Below are positions 33,932 through 41,775 of a stretch of 64,000 bases of DNA, piece by piece. Numbering within the stretch: position 1 is the first letter of the stretch; every line of letters begins with the position of its first letter. The notes beneath the pieces were generated by a model that did not search any database, was not told the DNA's origin, and worked only from the letters and a program-made list of their open reading frames with translations. This DNA is from Streptomyces sp. ATexAB-D23 (GTDB lineage Bacteria; Actinomycetota; Actinomycetes; Streptomycetales; Streptomycetaceae), in NCBI RefSeq assembly GCF_000373645.1, contig NZ_KB892013.1, forward strand, positions 350,722 to 414,721. Reading direction: 5' to 3'. Position numbers and translations under genes: made by a program.

Positions 33932-35755
33932 TTGCGCGAATTCACTGTCCCACCCATGGCGGCCGCGCCCCACGTGGGCGGCCTCGCCGATGTCGTGTTC
34001 GACCATGCCGACGAGGACCCGCACCGGGTCGCACTCGGCCGAAAAGATTCGGACGGACGCTGGCAGGACGTCACGTCGGCCGCGTTCCGCGACGAGGTGC
34101 TGGCTCTGGCCAAGGGGCTGATCGCCCACGGGGTGCGGTTCGGCGACCGGGTGGCCCTGATGTCGCGTACGCGCTACGAGTGGACCCTCTTCGACTTCGC
34201 CCTGTGGGCGGTCGGCGCGCAGTCGGTGCCGGTCTATCCGACGTCCTCCGCCGAGCAGGTGCTGTGGATGCTGCACGACGCCGAGGTGTCGGCGGTGATG
34301 GTGGAGCACGAGGACCACGCGATGACGGTGGCGTCGGTCATCGACCGGCTGCCGCAGCTGAAGCGGCTGTGGCAGCTGGACGCCGGCGCGGTGGAGGAAC
34401 TGGTCGAGTCGGGCGCGCACGTCGAGGACGAGGTGGTCCACCGGCACCGGCGCGCGGTGACGCCCGAGTCGGTGGCGACCATCATCTACACCTCCGGGAC
34501 GACGGGCCGCCCCAAGGGGTGCGTGCTCACACACGCCAACTTCATGTTCGAGACGCAGACGATGGCCTCGCGCTGGGAGTCGGTCTTCCACTCCAGACCG
34601 GGTGACGAGGCGGCGACACTGCTCTTCCTGCCGCTGTCGCACGTCTTCGGACGGATGGTGGAGGTCACCGCGGTCCGCGGCCGGGTGAAGCTCGGCCACC
34701 AGCCGGAGCTGTCGGCGAAGGCCCTGATGCCGGACCTGGTCTCGTTCCGTCCCACCTTCATCCTGGCGGTCCCGTACATCTTCGAGAAGGTCTTCACCGG
34801 GGCACGGCGCAAGGCCGAGGCGGAGGGCCGGACGGGTCCGTTCGACAAGGCCGTCGACATCGCGGTGAAGTACGCGGAGGCGATGGAGGCGCGGGCGTTC
34901 GGCACCGGGCCCGGCCCCTCCGCCGCGCTGCGGATGCAGCATCAGTTCTTCGACAAGGTCGTGTACAAGAAGGTCCGCGACGCGATGGGCGGCCGGATTC
35001 GGCACGCCATGTCGGGCGGTTCCGGCATGGAGCGGCGGCTCGGTCTCTTCTTCGCGGGCGCCGGGGTGACGGTGTACGAGGGGTACGGGCTGACCGAGTC
35101 GACCGCGGCGGCCACCGCGAACCCGCCGGAGCGCACCCGGTACGGCACGGTCGGGCAGCCGATCCCCGGCACGACGGTGCACATCGCGGAGGACGGCGAG
35201 GTGTGGCTGTACGGGGCCCATGTGTTCGGCGGCTATCTCGGCGACCCGAAGGCCACCGACGCGGTGGTCCACGACGGGTGGCTGGCCACCGGGGACCTGG
35301 GCGCGCTGGACGAGGACGGCTATCTGACGATCACCGGGCGGAAGAAGGAGATCCTGGTGACCTCCGGCGGCAAGAGCGTCTCGCCGGCCGCCCTGGAGGA
35401 GCGGGTGCGGGCGCATCCGCTGGTGGCGCAGTGCATCGTCGTCGGCAACGACCGGCCGTACATCGCGGCGCTGGTCACCGTCGACCAGGAAGCCGTGGAG
35501 CACTGGCTGACGATGCAGGGGCGGCAGTCGCTGACCCCCGCCGAACTGGTGCGTGACCCGGATGTGGAGATGGAGGTGCGGCGGGCGGTGGTGGCGGCCA
35601 ACACGGCGGTCTCGCAGGCGGAGTCCATCCGCACCTTCCGCATCCTGGCGCACCCCTTCAGCGAGGAGCACGGGCTGCTCACCCCGTCGCTGAAGCTGAA
35701 GCGCGGGGCGATCGAGGCGGCGTACGAGACCGAGGTGGCCGCGCTGTACCGCTGA
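33932..35755 (+). CDS. Long-chain acyl-CoA synthetase (AMP-binding, FadD15-like)
   Basis: A 607-residue adenylate-forming enzyme that activates fatty acids to acyl-CoA. Motifs: P-loop YTSGTTGRPKG (about 190), LPLSHVFGR, EGYGLTESTAAAT for adenine binding, DGWLATGDLG and the hinge GRKKEILVTSGGKSVSP. Start: TTG at 33932 is chosen because AAGGAG lies seven bases upstream at 33919-33924; the longer GTG start at 33905 would place this site inside the gene. A TTG start may keep expression low. Monocistronic. Confidence 0.93.
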   Translation: MREFTVPPMAAAPHVGGLADVVFDHADEDPHRVALGRKDSDGRWQDVTSAAFRDEVLALAKGLIAHGVRFGDRVALMSRTRYEWTLFDFALWAVGAQSVPVYPTSSAEQVLWMLHDAEVSAVMVEHEDHAMTVASVIDRLPQLKRLWQLDAGAVEELVESGAHVEDEVVHRHRRAVTPESVATIIYTSGTTGRPKGCVLTHANFMFETQTMASRWESVFHSRPGDEAATLLFLPLSHVFGRMVEVTAVRGRVKLGHQPELSAKALMPDLVSFRPTFILAVPYIFEKVFTGARRKAEAEGRTGPFDKAVDIAVKYAEAMEARAFGTGPGPSAALRMQHQFFDKVVYKKVRDAMGGRIRHAMSGGSGMERRLGLFFAGAGVTVYEGYGLTESTAAATANPPERTRYGTVGQPIPGTTVHIAEDGEVWLYGAHVFGGYLGDPKATDAVVHDGWLATGDLGALDEDGYLTITGRKKEILVTSGGKSVSPAALEERVRAHPLVAQCIVVGNDRPYIAALVTVDQEAVEHWLTMQGRQSLTPAELVRDPDVEMEVRRAVVAANTAVSQAESIRTFRILAHPFSEEHGLLTPSLKLKRGAIEAAYETEVAALYR

Positions 35756-35848
35756 GGTGCGAAAACGTCACCCTCCGGCGGGAATGCGCGGGCACCCGCG
35801 ATCGTTGTCGTGGGGAGTCCCACCCCACAACGTTAGGATCGACTGCTC

Positions 35849-36685
35849 GTGAGCCAGGTCCCCTCCCTCACTCTCAACAACGGCGTCGAAATGCCCCAAC
35901 TCGGTTTCGGCGTCTGGCAGGTGCCGGACGACGAGGCCACGAAGGCGGTCACCACCGCCATCGAGTCCGGTTACCGCAGCATCGACACCGCCGCGATCTA
36001 CCAGAACGAGACGGGCACCGGAAAGGCCATCGCCGCCTCCGGCGTCGCGCGCGACGAGCTCTTCGTGACCACGAAGGTGTGGAACACCGAACAGGGATAC
36101 GACTCGACGCTGCGCGCCTTCGACGCCTCGCTCGACAAGCTGGGCCTCGACCACGTCGACCTGTATCTGATCCACTGGCCGGTACCGGCCAAGGACGCGT
36201 ACATCGACACCTACCGGGCGCTGGAGAAGATCTACGCGGACGGCCGCGCGAAGGCCATCGGCGTGTCGAACTTCCTGCCGGAGCACCTGGAGCGGCTGCT
36301 CGGCGAGACCTCGGTGGTGCCGGTGCTCAACCAGATCGAGCTGCACCCCCAGCTCCAGCAGGCCGAGTCGCGTGCGCTGCACGCCGAGCACGGCATCGCG
36401 ACCGAGGCCTGGTCGCCGCTGGGTTCGGGCAAGGGCCTGCTGGAGGTGCCCACCGTCCTCGCGGTCGCCCGCAAGCACGGCCGTACGCCCGCGCAGGCCG
36501 TCATCCGCTGGCACCTTCAGACGGGCAACGTGGTGATCCCGAAGTCCGTGACGCCGTCGCGGATCGCGGAGAACATCGACGTGTTCGACTTCGAGCTGGA
36601 CGCCGACGACCTGGCCGCGTTCGCGGCGCTGGACGAGGGCAAGCGGCTCGGCCCGAACCCGGGCGAGTTCAACGCGGGGGCCTGA
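35849..36685 (+). CDS. Aldo/keto reductase
   Basis: A 278-residue NADPH-dependent TIM-barrel reductase of the AKR5-like group (2,5-diketogluconate reductase type). The catalytic tetrad is visible: Asp in SIDTAAIY, Tyr in IYQNETG, Lys in TTKVW and His in YLIHWP. Coenzyme motifs GVSNF and VIPKSVTPSRIAEN follow. GTG start; TAGGAT at 35834-35839 lies nine bases upstream, so the mRNA leader is very short or absent. Substrate is probably a keto sugar or aldehyde. Confidence 0.93.
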   Translation: MSQVPSLTLNNGVEMPQLGFGVWQVPDDEATKAVTTAIESGYRSIDTAAIYQNETGTGKAIAASGVARDELFVTTKVWNTEQGYDSTLRAFDASLDKLGLDHVDLYLIHWPVPAKDAYIDTYRALEKIYADGRAKAIGVSNFLPEHLERLLGETSVVPVLNQIELHPQLQQAESRALHAEHGIATEAWSPLGSGKGLLEVPTVLAVARKHGRTPAQAVIRWHLQTGNVVIPKSVTPSRIAENIDVFDFELDADDLAAFAALDEGKRLGPNPGEFNAGA

Positions 36686-36700
36686 GCCCTCAAGCGCTAC

Positions 36701-36741
36701 GGGACCGCCGCGTCCGGCTCGTGAGCCGGGGCGGCGGTCCC
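36701..36741. terminator. Bidirectional hairpin terminator
   Basis: GGGACCGCCGC (36701-36711) pairs with 36731-36741, and CCGGCTC (36714-36720) with GAGCCGG (36723-36729) inside it. It lies between the convergent aldo/keto reductase and methyltransferase genes and can serve both. Confidence 0.75.
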
Positions 36742-36760
36742 GCCGTGTCCGGGGCCGGGC

Positions 36761-37696
36761 TCAGGCGCGGCGGCCCAGGTGCAGGGTGCGGGCCAGGAGC
36801 AGGAAGGTGTCGGGGCGCCGGTGCAGTCCGGCCGGGTCCTCGGGGTCCAGGAGCCGGTCGAGCACGGCGTTGTCCTCGTCGGTGAGGTGGTCGCCCAGCC
36901 CGGCGCGGCGGCGGGTGAAGTCGGCGATGACCTGTTCGCGCGCCGCGTCACCGAGGGGTGCGGGCAGATCGAGCAGGAAGCTGCGGGTGCCCTGCGGGGT
37001 GAGCCCCGCCGCGCCGAACAGGGCCGCCCAGTCCTCCGCCTCCCGCCGGGCGTCGGGCAGTTCGGCGCGCATCTCCTCGAAGAGTTCCGCCTCCGCCGCC
37101 TCCATCCGGGCTTCGATCCCCGGCCTGCCGAAACCGAGGTCGCGCGGGAGCTGCCGGGCCTGGAGCCCGCCCTCGACGAGGGCGACGGTGCCGCCGGGGC
37201 GCAGCAGCGCGGCGAACCCGGCGAGGACGGCGCGCTGGTCGCCCATGTGGTGCAGTGTGTTGCCGGCCCAGATCAGGTCGGCCTCGCCCAGGTCCGGGAG
37301 GCCGGCGGGGAGGGTGGCGTGCAGGGTGGTGACGCGGTCGGCGAGCCCGAGCCGCCGCGCGCGGGCGCGGGTGCGCTCCAGCAGGGCGGGGGTGCCGTCG
37401 ACGGCGACGACCTCCGCCTCGGGGAAGACCTCGGCGAGCAGGCAGGAGATCACTCCGGGCCCGCTGCCGATGTCCAGGAGGCGGCGGACCTTCGGCGCGG
37501 TGGGCAGCGAGGCGATCCAGCGGGCCGCCTCGGTGTACTGCTCGCCGCTGATCTCGGCGTTCCGCTCCAGGAGCGGGGCCATGACGTCCCAGTCGGGTTC
37601 GGCCCCGCCGCGTCCGTGGCCGTGCCCGGCGGTGCCTTCGTGGTGGAGGCCCTGGTGGCCGTCGTGGTGATGTCCGTGCCCGGTGTGGTCGCTCAT
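36761..37696 (-). CDS. Class I SAM-dependent methyltransferase with His-rich N-terminal tail
   Basis: A 311-residue methyltransferase with SAM motif LLDIGSGPGVISCLL, acidic post-I residue VVAVDGTP and IWAGNTLHHMG in the motif II region. The unusual part is the N-terminus: ten His in the first 28 residues (positions 4, 7, 9-11, 14, 18, 19, 25, 27), mixed with Gly, a tail that should bind Ni, Zn, Co or Cu. It is convergent with the aldo/keto reductase and upstream of it is an AraC gene in the same direction. The methylated substrate is unknown. The start at 37696 is favoured over one 14 codons earlier that would overlap the AraC stop. Confidence 0.88.
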   Translation of the reverse strand: MSDHTGHGHHHDGHQGLHHEGTAGHGHGRGGAEPDWDVMAPLLERNAEISGEQYTEAARWIASLPTAPKVRRLLDIGSGPGVISCLLAEVFPEAEVVAVDGTPALLERTRARARRLGLADRVTTLHATLPAGLPDLGEADLIWAGNTLHHMGDQRAVLAGFAALLRPGGTVALVEGGLQARQLPRDLGFGRPGIEARMEAAEAELFEEMRAELPDARREAEDWAALFGAAGLTPQGTRSFLLDLPAPLGDAAREQVIADFTRRRAGLGDHLTDEDNAVLDRLLDPEDPAGLHRRPDTFLLLARTLHLGRRA

Positions 37697-37734
37697 GGGA
37701 CCAGCCTCACCGCGCCCGGCTCGGCGCGCAATCT

Positions 37735-38688
37735 TCATTGCCGTTCCGGCAAGGCCCGGCCCCTGCGGTACTCCTGCGGGCTGACGCCCCGTACCCGCTT
37801 GAAGGCGGTGCTGAACGCGAACGCCTGGCTGTAGCCCACCTTGCGGGCCACGGCCTCGACCGTGGCATCCGTCTCGCGCAGGAGATCCGCCGCGACGGCG
37901 AGGCGGCGGCCGGTGAGGTAGGCCATCGGGGGCTCCCCCACCAGTTCGGTGAAGCGCCGGGCGAGGGCGGCCCGCGATACGCCGGTCCTGGCGGCCAGCC
38001 CGGCCACGGTCCAGGGGTGTGCGGGCTCGTCGCGCAGCAGCCTCAGCGCCCGGCCGACGACCGGGTCGGCCATGGCCAGGTACCAGGTGGGCGGTTCGGC
38101 CCCGGGCCGGGAGAACCAGGTGCGCAGCGCGTCGATGAGGAGCAGGTCGAGCAGCCGGTCGAGCATCGTGCTCTGCCCCGGTTCGTCGCGCGCGATCTCG
38201 TTGTCCAGCAGGGTCAGCAGCGGTCCTGTGCGGCCGCCCGGCGGCAGGACGAGCAGCGGGGGCAGTGCGTCGAGCAGCCGCCCGCTGATCTCGCCGTCGA
38301 GCAGATACGTACCGACGAGGACGACCGCCGAACCGTCGCGGGCGTTGCCCCAGGTGCGCACGCCCAGCTCCATGGACTGGGACAGCGGCTCGCCGAGCAG
38401 CGTCGCGCAGGTGCCGCCGGGGCCGATCCGCGCCCTCGGTTCGGTGCCGGGCCGGTCGGCGACGGTGTACGGGGCGGGACCCCGGGCCACGGCCAGGTCA
38501 CCGGGGCGCAGCAGGACGGATTCCGCCTCGCCCTCGGGCATGATCCACGCCTCGCCGCTGGTCACGGACATCAGGCAGAGCGGGGCACGGTCCTCGATCC
38601 GGACGGACCAGGGCGGCTCCATCACCATCCGCAGCAGGAGGGCCCCACGGGCCCGTGGCCCGTCCAGCAGTTCGGCCAGTGCGTCCAT
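37735..38688 (-). CDS. AraC-family transcriptional regulator
   Basis: A 317-residue regulator with an N-terminal cupin-like effector domain (LCLMSVTSGEAWIMPEG, LLRPGDLAVARGPAPYTV) and two C-terminal helix-turn-helices (TVAGLAARTGVSRAALARRF and TVEAVARKVGYSQAFAFSTAFKR). It diverges from an NmrA-like reductase gene, 81 bases apart, which is its likely target; regulators of this cupin-AraC type next to NAD(P)-binding proteins often sense electrophiles or quinones (inference). Its ATG appears to be at the 5' end of the mRNA. Confidence 0.93.
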   Translation of the reverse strand: MDALAELLDGPRARGALLLRMVMEPPWSVRIEDRAPLCLMSVTSGEAWIMPEGEAESVLLRPGDLAVARGPAPYTVADRPGTEPRARIGPGGTCATLLGEPLSQSMELGVRTWGNARDGSAVVLVGTYLLDGEISGRLLDALPPLLVLPPGGRTGPLLTLLDNEIARDEPGQSTMLDRLLDLLLIDALRTWFSRPGAEPPTWYLAMADPVVGRALRLLRDEPAHPWTVAGLAARTGVSRAALARRFTELVGEPPMAYLTGRRLAVAADLLRETDATVEAVARKVGYSQAFAFSTAFKRVRGVSPQEYRRGRALPERQ

Positions 38689-38695
38689 GGGCAGC

Positions 38696-38701
38696 AGCGT
38701 A
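38696..38701 (-). promoter_or_regulatory. -10 element of a probable leaderless araC-type mRNA
   Basis: TACGCT on the minus strand (38696-38701) lies seven bases before the ATG at 38688; no ribosome-binding site is present. Confidence 0.5.
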
Positions 38702-38769
38702 GACGCAGGCGTAGGCGGCCGAGAGCCTCGGGGATGGAGGGTGCCCGCCGGCCCGGGGAACCTGGGGTC

Positions 38770-39636
38770 ATGGCTGATGAGACGCGGAAGCGGACACAGG
38801 AAACCGCAGGCCCCGCAGCGGTGTTGGTGACGAGCGGGACGGGCAGGACAGGTCGTCGGGTGGTGGAGCGGCTGACCGCGCGGGGCGTGCCGGTCAGGGT
38901 CGGCTCGCGCCGGGGCGAGGTGCCGTTCGACTGGGCGGACGAGTCGGGGTGGGAGGCCGCGCTGAACGGCATGGAAGCGGCGTACGTGGCGTACGCCCCC
39001 GATCTGGGGGCGCCCGGGGCGCCGGGGGCGATGACCGCCTTCGGCGAGATGGCACGGCGGTGCGGGGTGCGCCGCCTGGTGCTGCTGTCGGGGCGGGGCG
39101 AGCCGCAGGCGGAGGCCGCCGAGGAGGCGCTGCGGGCGGCTGCCGGGGACGCCGAACTCACGGTGCTGCGCTCGGCGTTCTTCACCCAGAACTTCAGCGA
39201 GGGAGCCCTGCTCGGCCCGGTGCGCGCGGGTGTGCTGGCGTTTCCGGCGGGCGACACCGCGGAGCCGTTCGTGGACGCGGACGACCTGGCCGATGTGGTG
39301 GTCCGCGTGCTGTGCGGGGAGGGCGGCGCGGGCCGGGTCCACGAGTTGACCGGCCCCCGCGCGCTGACCTTCACCGAGGTGGCCGCCGAACTCACCGCGG
39401 CGACGGGCCGTGAGGTCCGCTATGCGGCGCTGACGGGCCCGGAGTACCGGGAGATGCTGGTGGGGTACGGCGTGCCGGAGGCGGAGGCGGCCTTCCTGGC
39501 CGAGCTGTTCACGACGCTGCTCGACGGACACAACGCGGCGGTCACGGACGGGGTGAAGCGGGTGCTGGGCCGCGACCCGAAACCGTTCGCGGCGTTCGCC
39601 GCGGAGGCGGCCCGGGACAGCGCCTGGGACGCGTAG
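38770..39636 (+). CDS. NmrA-like NAD(P)-binding oxidoreductase
   Basis: A 288-residue atypical short-chain dehydrogenase. The N-terminal nucleotide site VLVTSGTGRTGRRVVERL is a variant of GxxGxxG; VPVRVGSR, LVLLSGRGE and LRSAFFTQNFSEG match NmrA/QOR2 proteins. There is no YxxxK in the usual place, so it may be a redox sensor or a quinone reductase. It is divergent from the AraC regulator. Confidence 0.88.
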   Translation: MADETRKRTQETAGPAAVLVTSGTGRTGRRVVERLTARGVPVRVGSRRGEVPFDWADESGWEAALNGMEAAYVAYAPDLGAPGAPGAMTAFGEMARRCGVRRLVLLSGRGEPQAEAAEEALRAAAGDAELTVLRSAFFTQNFSEGALLGPVRAGVLAFPAGDTAEPFVDADDLADVVVRVLCGEGGAGRVHELTGPRALTFTEVAAELTAATGREVRYAALTGPEYREMLVGYGVPEAEAAFLAELFTTLLDGHNAAVTDGVKRVLGRDPKPFAAFAAEAARDSAWDA

Positions 39637-39688
39637 GCGGCACGCCTCCGGTGGGCCGGGCCGTGCGGGCGGGGGCCGGGCGCGGGGC

Positions 39689-40438
39689 TCAGCGGCCCGG
39701 CCGGCGGCGGAAGGCCAGCAGCCGGTACTCGGGGTCGGCTCGCCGCCGCTCCGGGTCGGGCAGGGCGGTCAGGGCGCGAGCGAGGTCTTCGGCGGCAGCT
39801 CCGGGCAGGGCCAGGCGTGAGGCGTAGTAGCCCCGGAGAGCGGCGCCGGCCGCGCTCAGCGGGCTCCGGCCCTGCCCGTGGCCGCGGAAGAAGGCGTCCC
39901 CCAGCACATCGAGGCCGGCCTCGGCGGCGTACGCGACGACCAGGTCCGTACGGTCGGACGGGCTGGGTGCCAGGTACGGGGCGAACGCCTCGTCGATGTC
40001 GCTGCCCACGTCGTGCGAGGCGTCCTTGTCGACGGTGGTGACGAACACGCCACCCGGCCGCAGCACCCGCGCGACCTCGGCCACCACCGCCCGCGCCATG
40101 CCGTCCTCGCGCAGCAGGTGCAGCAGCCAGACGGCGGTGACCGCGTCGACCGCCGCGCCGGGCAGCGGGAGGCGGCGGGCGTCGGCGAGCACGACGGCGC
40201 CGACGCGGTCCCGGGCGACGCGGGCCATGCCGTGCGCGGCGTCGGAGCCGATCACCCGGAGACCGGGGCGGCCGTCCGCGATCAGGCCGGTGACCAGGCC
40301 CGTGCCGCAGCCGACGTCCAGCAGGGAGCCGGCCGCGGGCGGCACCAGGCCGAGCACGGCGGCGGCCGCCGCCTCGGCCCGGGGCAGACCGCCACGGGTC
40401 GCGTCGTAGCGGGCGGCCTCTTCGTCGTAGTCCAGCAC
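39689..40438 (-). CDS. Class I SAM-dependent methyltransferase
   Basis: A 249-residue methyltransferase starting LDYDEEAARYDATRGG, with SAM motif SLLDVGCGTGLVTGLI, motif II VIGSDAAHGM and VDAVTAVWLLHLL. It resembles ubiquinone/menaquinone- or UbiE-like small-molecule methyltransferases. GTG at 40438 is supported by a TAGAGT element seven bases upstream. It lies convergent to the NmrA gene and downstream of pterin dehydratase in the same direction; no functional link is evident. Confidence 0.88.
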   Translation of the reverse strand: MLDYDEEAARYDATRGGLPRAEAAAAAVLGLVPPAAGSLLDVGCGTGLVTGLIADGRPGLRVIGSDAAHGMARVARDRVGAVVLADARRLPLPGAAVDAVTAVWLLHLLREDGMARAVVAEVARVLRPGGVFVTTVDKDASHDVGSDIDEAFAPYLAPSPSDRTDLVVAYAAEAGLDVLGDAFFRGHGQGRSPLSAAGAALRGYYASRLALPGAAAEDLARALTALPDPERRRADPEYRLLAFRRRPGR

Positions 40439-40445
40439 CCGGCCG

Positions 40446-40451
40446 ACTCTA
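40446..40451 (-). promoter_or_regulatory. -10 element of a probable leaderless methyltransferase mRNA
   Basis: TAGAGT on the minus strand (40446-40451), then seven bases, then GTG at 40438; no ribosome-binding site. Confidence 0.5.
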
Positions 40452-40545
40452 GGCCATGACCGCGAACACACGTTCCCGGTCGAGGAGTCCGAACCGGCGA
40501 CCCGTTGTGGCGGGGCGCCGGGGCCGTCACCGCAGTGGCGGGGTG

Positions 40546-40851
40546 TTACCGCGCGCCGTGCCCGGGGGCCACGGCCGTCACCCTGGCGGCCAGGCCGAGG
40601 TCCTTCTCGGTGACCTTGCCGCCCGCGTCGTGGGAGTTCACGGAGAGGGCGACCGTGTCGTAGCCGAGTGTCAGGTCGCTGTGGTGGTTCAACTCGTCCT
40701 GGATCGCCGCGACCTGGACGGTGAACGCGGCGGCGGCGAAGTGGGAGGGCAGCCGGTAGGTGCGGGCGATCCGGTCGCCTTCCAGCGTCCAGCCGGTCAG
40801 CTCGCGCAGCCGGTCCTCGATCTCGTTCTGCGGCAGCGGTGCGGCGGGCAT
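40546..40851 (-). CDS. Pterin-4-alpha-carbinolamine dehydratase
   Basis: A 101-residue protein of the PCD/DCoH family, full length. The active-site signature is DELNHHSDLTLGYDTVALSVNSHDAGG: the paired His, and the later His in SHDAGG, are the catalytic residues; the usual Pro after HH and Thr before HD are both Ser. It dehydrates 4a-hydroxytetrahydropterin for recycling. GAGGGAG lies six bases before the ATG. No aromatic amino-acid hydroxylase is nearby. Confidence 0.93.
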   Translation of the reverse strand: MPAAPLPQNEIEDRLRELTGWTLEGDRIARTYRLPSHFAAAAFTVQVAAIQDELNHHSDLTLGYDTVALSVNSHDAGGKVTEKDLGLAARVTAVAPGHGAR

Positions 40852-40902
40852 ACGGCGGCTCCCTCACGGGTGGTCGGTACCGGTCGGCGGTGCCGGTGAC
40901 GT

Positions 40903-40908
40903 TACGGT
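40903..40908 (+). promoter_or_regulatory. -10 element of a probable leaderless xre-type mRNA
   Basis: TACGGT at 40903-40908 lies six bases before the ATG at 40915; no ribosome-binding site. Confidence 0.5.
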
Positions 40909-40914
40909 CTTCGT

Positions 40915-41724
40915 ATGACAACTGTCGCGCCCGACACGGGGGTAGGGCCGCTGCTGCGCAACTGGCGGGAGCGGCGACGGATCAGCCAGCTGGAGCTGGC
41001 ACTGCGGGCCGGCTCCTCGGCCCGGCACATCTCGTTCGTCGAGACCGGCCGTTCGCGCCCCAGCGAGGACATGGTCCTGCGGCTGGCCGAACACCTGGAC
41101 GTGCCGGTCCGGGAGCGCAACGCCCTGCTGGTGGTGGCCGGTTACGCCCCCCGCTACGCGGAGACCGCGCTCGACGACCCGGCGATGGGGGCACTGCGCG
41201 ACGGGCTGGACCGGCTGCTGCGGGGCTATGAGCCGTATCCGGCGTTCGTCGTGGACGGGATGTACACGGTGGTGGCGGCCAATCGGGGGATGACCCGGCT
41301 GCTGGAGGGGGTGCCGGAGCATCTGCTCGCCCCGCCGCTGAACGCGATGCGCCTGACCCTGCACCCGCAGGGCCTCGCCCCGCGCATCCGCAACCTCCGG
41401 GAGTGGCGGGCCGATCTGCTGGCCCAGATGGAGCGGCAGATCGCCCTGGTCCGTTCGGCCGGGCTGCGCGAGCTGTACGAGGAGGTCGCGGGCTACCCGG
41501 TGGCGGCGGCCCCGGGCGGGGAGGGGGACTGGGAGCCGCCCTCGTCGTCGGTGCCGTTCGCGCTGCCCCTGGTCATCGAGCACGACGGGCGGGTGCTGTC
41601 CTTCGTCGCGTCGATCGCCACGTTCAACACACCGATGGACGTGACGGTGGCGGAGCTGGCCATCGAGACGCTGCTGCCCGCGGACGAGGAGACGGCCGCC
41701 CATCTGCGGTCCCTCGCGCCCTGA
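40915..41724 (+). CDS. XRE-family regulator with MmyB-like ligand domain
   Basis: A 269-residue protein: N-terminal HTH (LLRNWRERRRISQLELALRAG then SARHISFVETGRSRPS) followed by a PAS-like MmyB domain (YPAFVVDGMYTVVAANRGM) that in related proteins binds fatty acid. Such regulators often control a divergent short-chain dehydrogenase or reductase; here the divergent neighbour, 63 bases away, is pterin dehydratase. The leaderless start is supported by a -10 at 40903. Confidence 0.9.
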   Translation: MTTVAPDTGVGPLLRNWRERRRISQLELALRAGSSARHISFVETGRSRPSEDMVLRLAEHLDVPVRERNALLVVAGYAPRYAETALDDPAMGALRDGLDRLLRGYEPYPAFVVDGMYTVVAANRGMTRLLEGVPEHLLAPPLNAMRLTLHPQGLAPRIRNLREWRADLLAQMERQIALVRSAGLRELYEEVAGYPVAAAPGGEGDWEPPSSSVPFALPLVIEHDGRVLSFVASIATFNTPMDVTVAELAIETLLPADEETAAHLRSLAP

Positions 41725-41732
41725 GGGCCGCT

Positions 41733-41759
41733 CCCCGCGCCGGACCGGCCGGCGCGGGG
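41733..41759. terminator. Bidirectional hairpin terminator
   Basis: CCCCGCGCCGG (41733-41743) pairs perfectly with 41749-41759 around a five-base loop, between the convergent XRE regulator and secDF genes. Confidence 0.7.
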
Positions 41760-41775
41760 GCGGCAAGCCCGGTGG

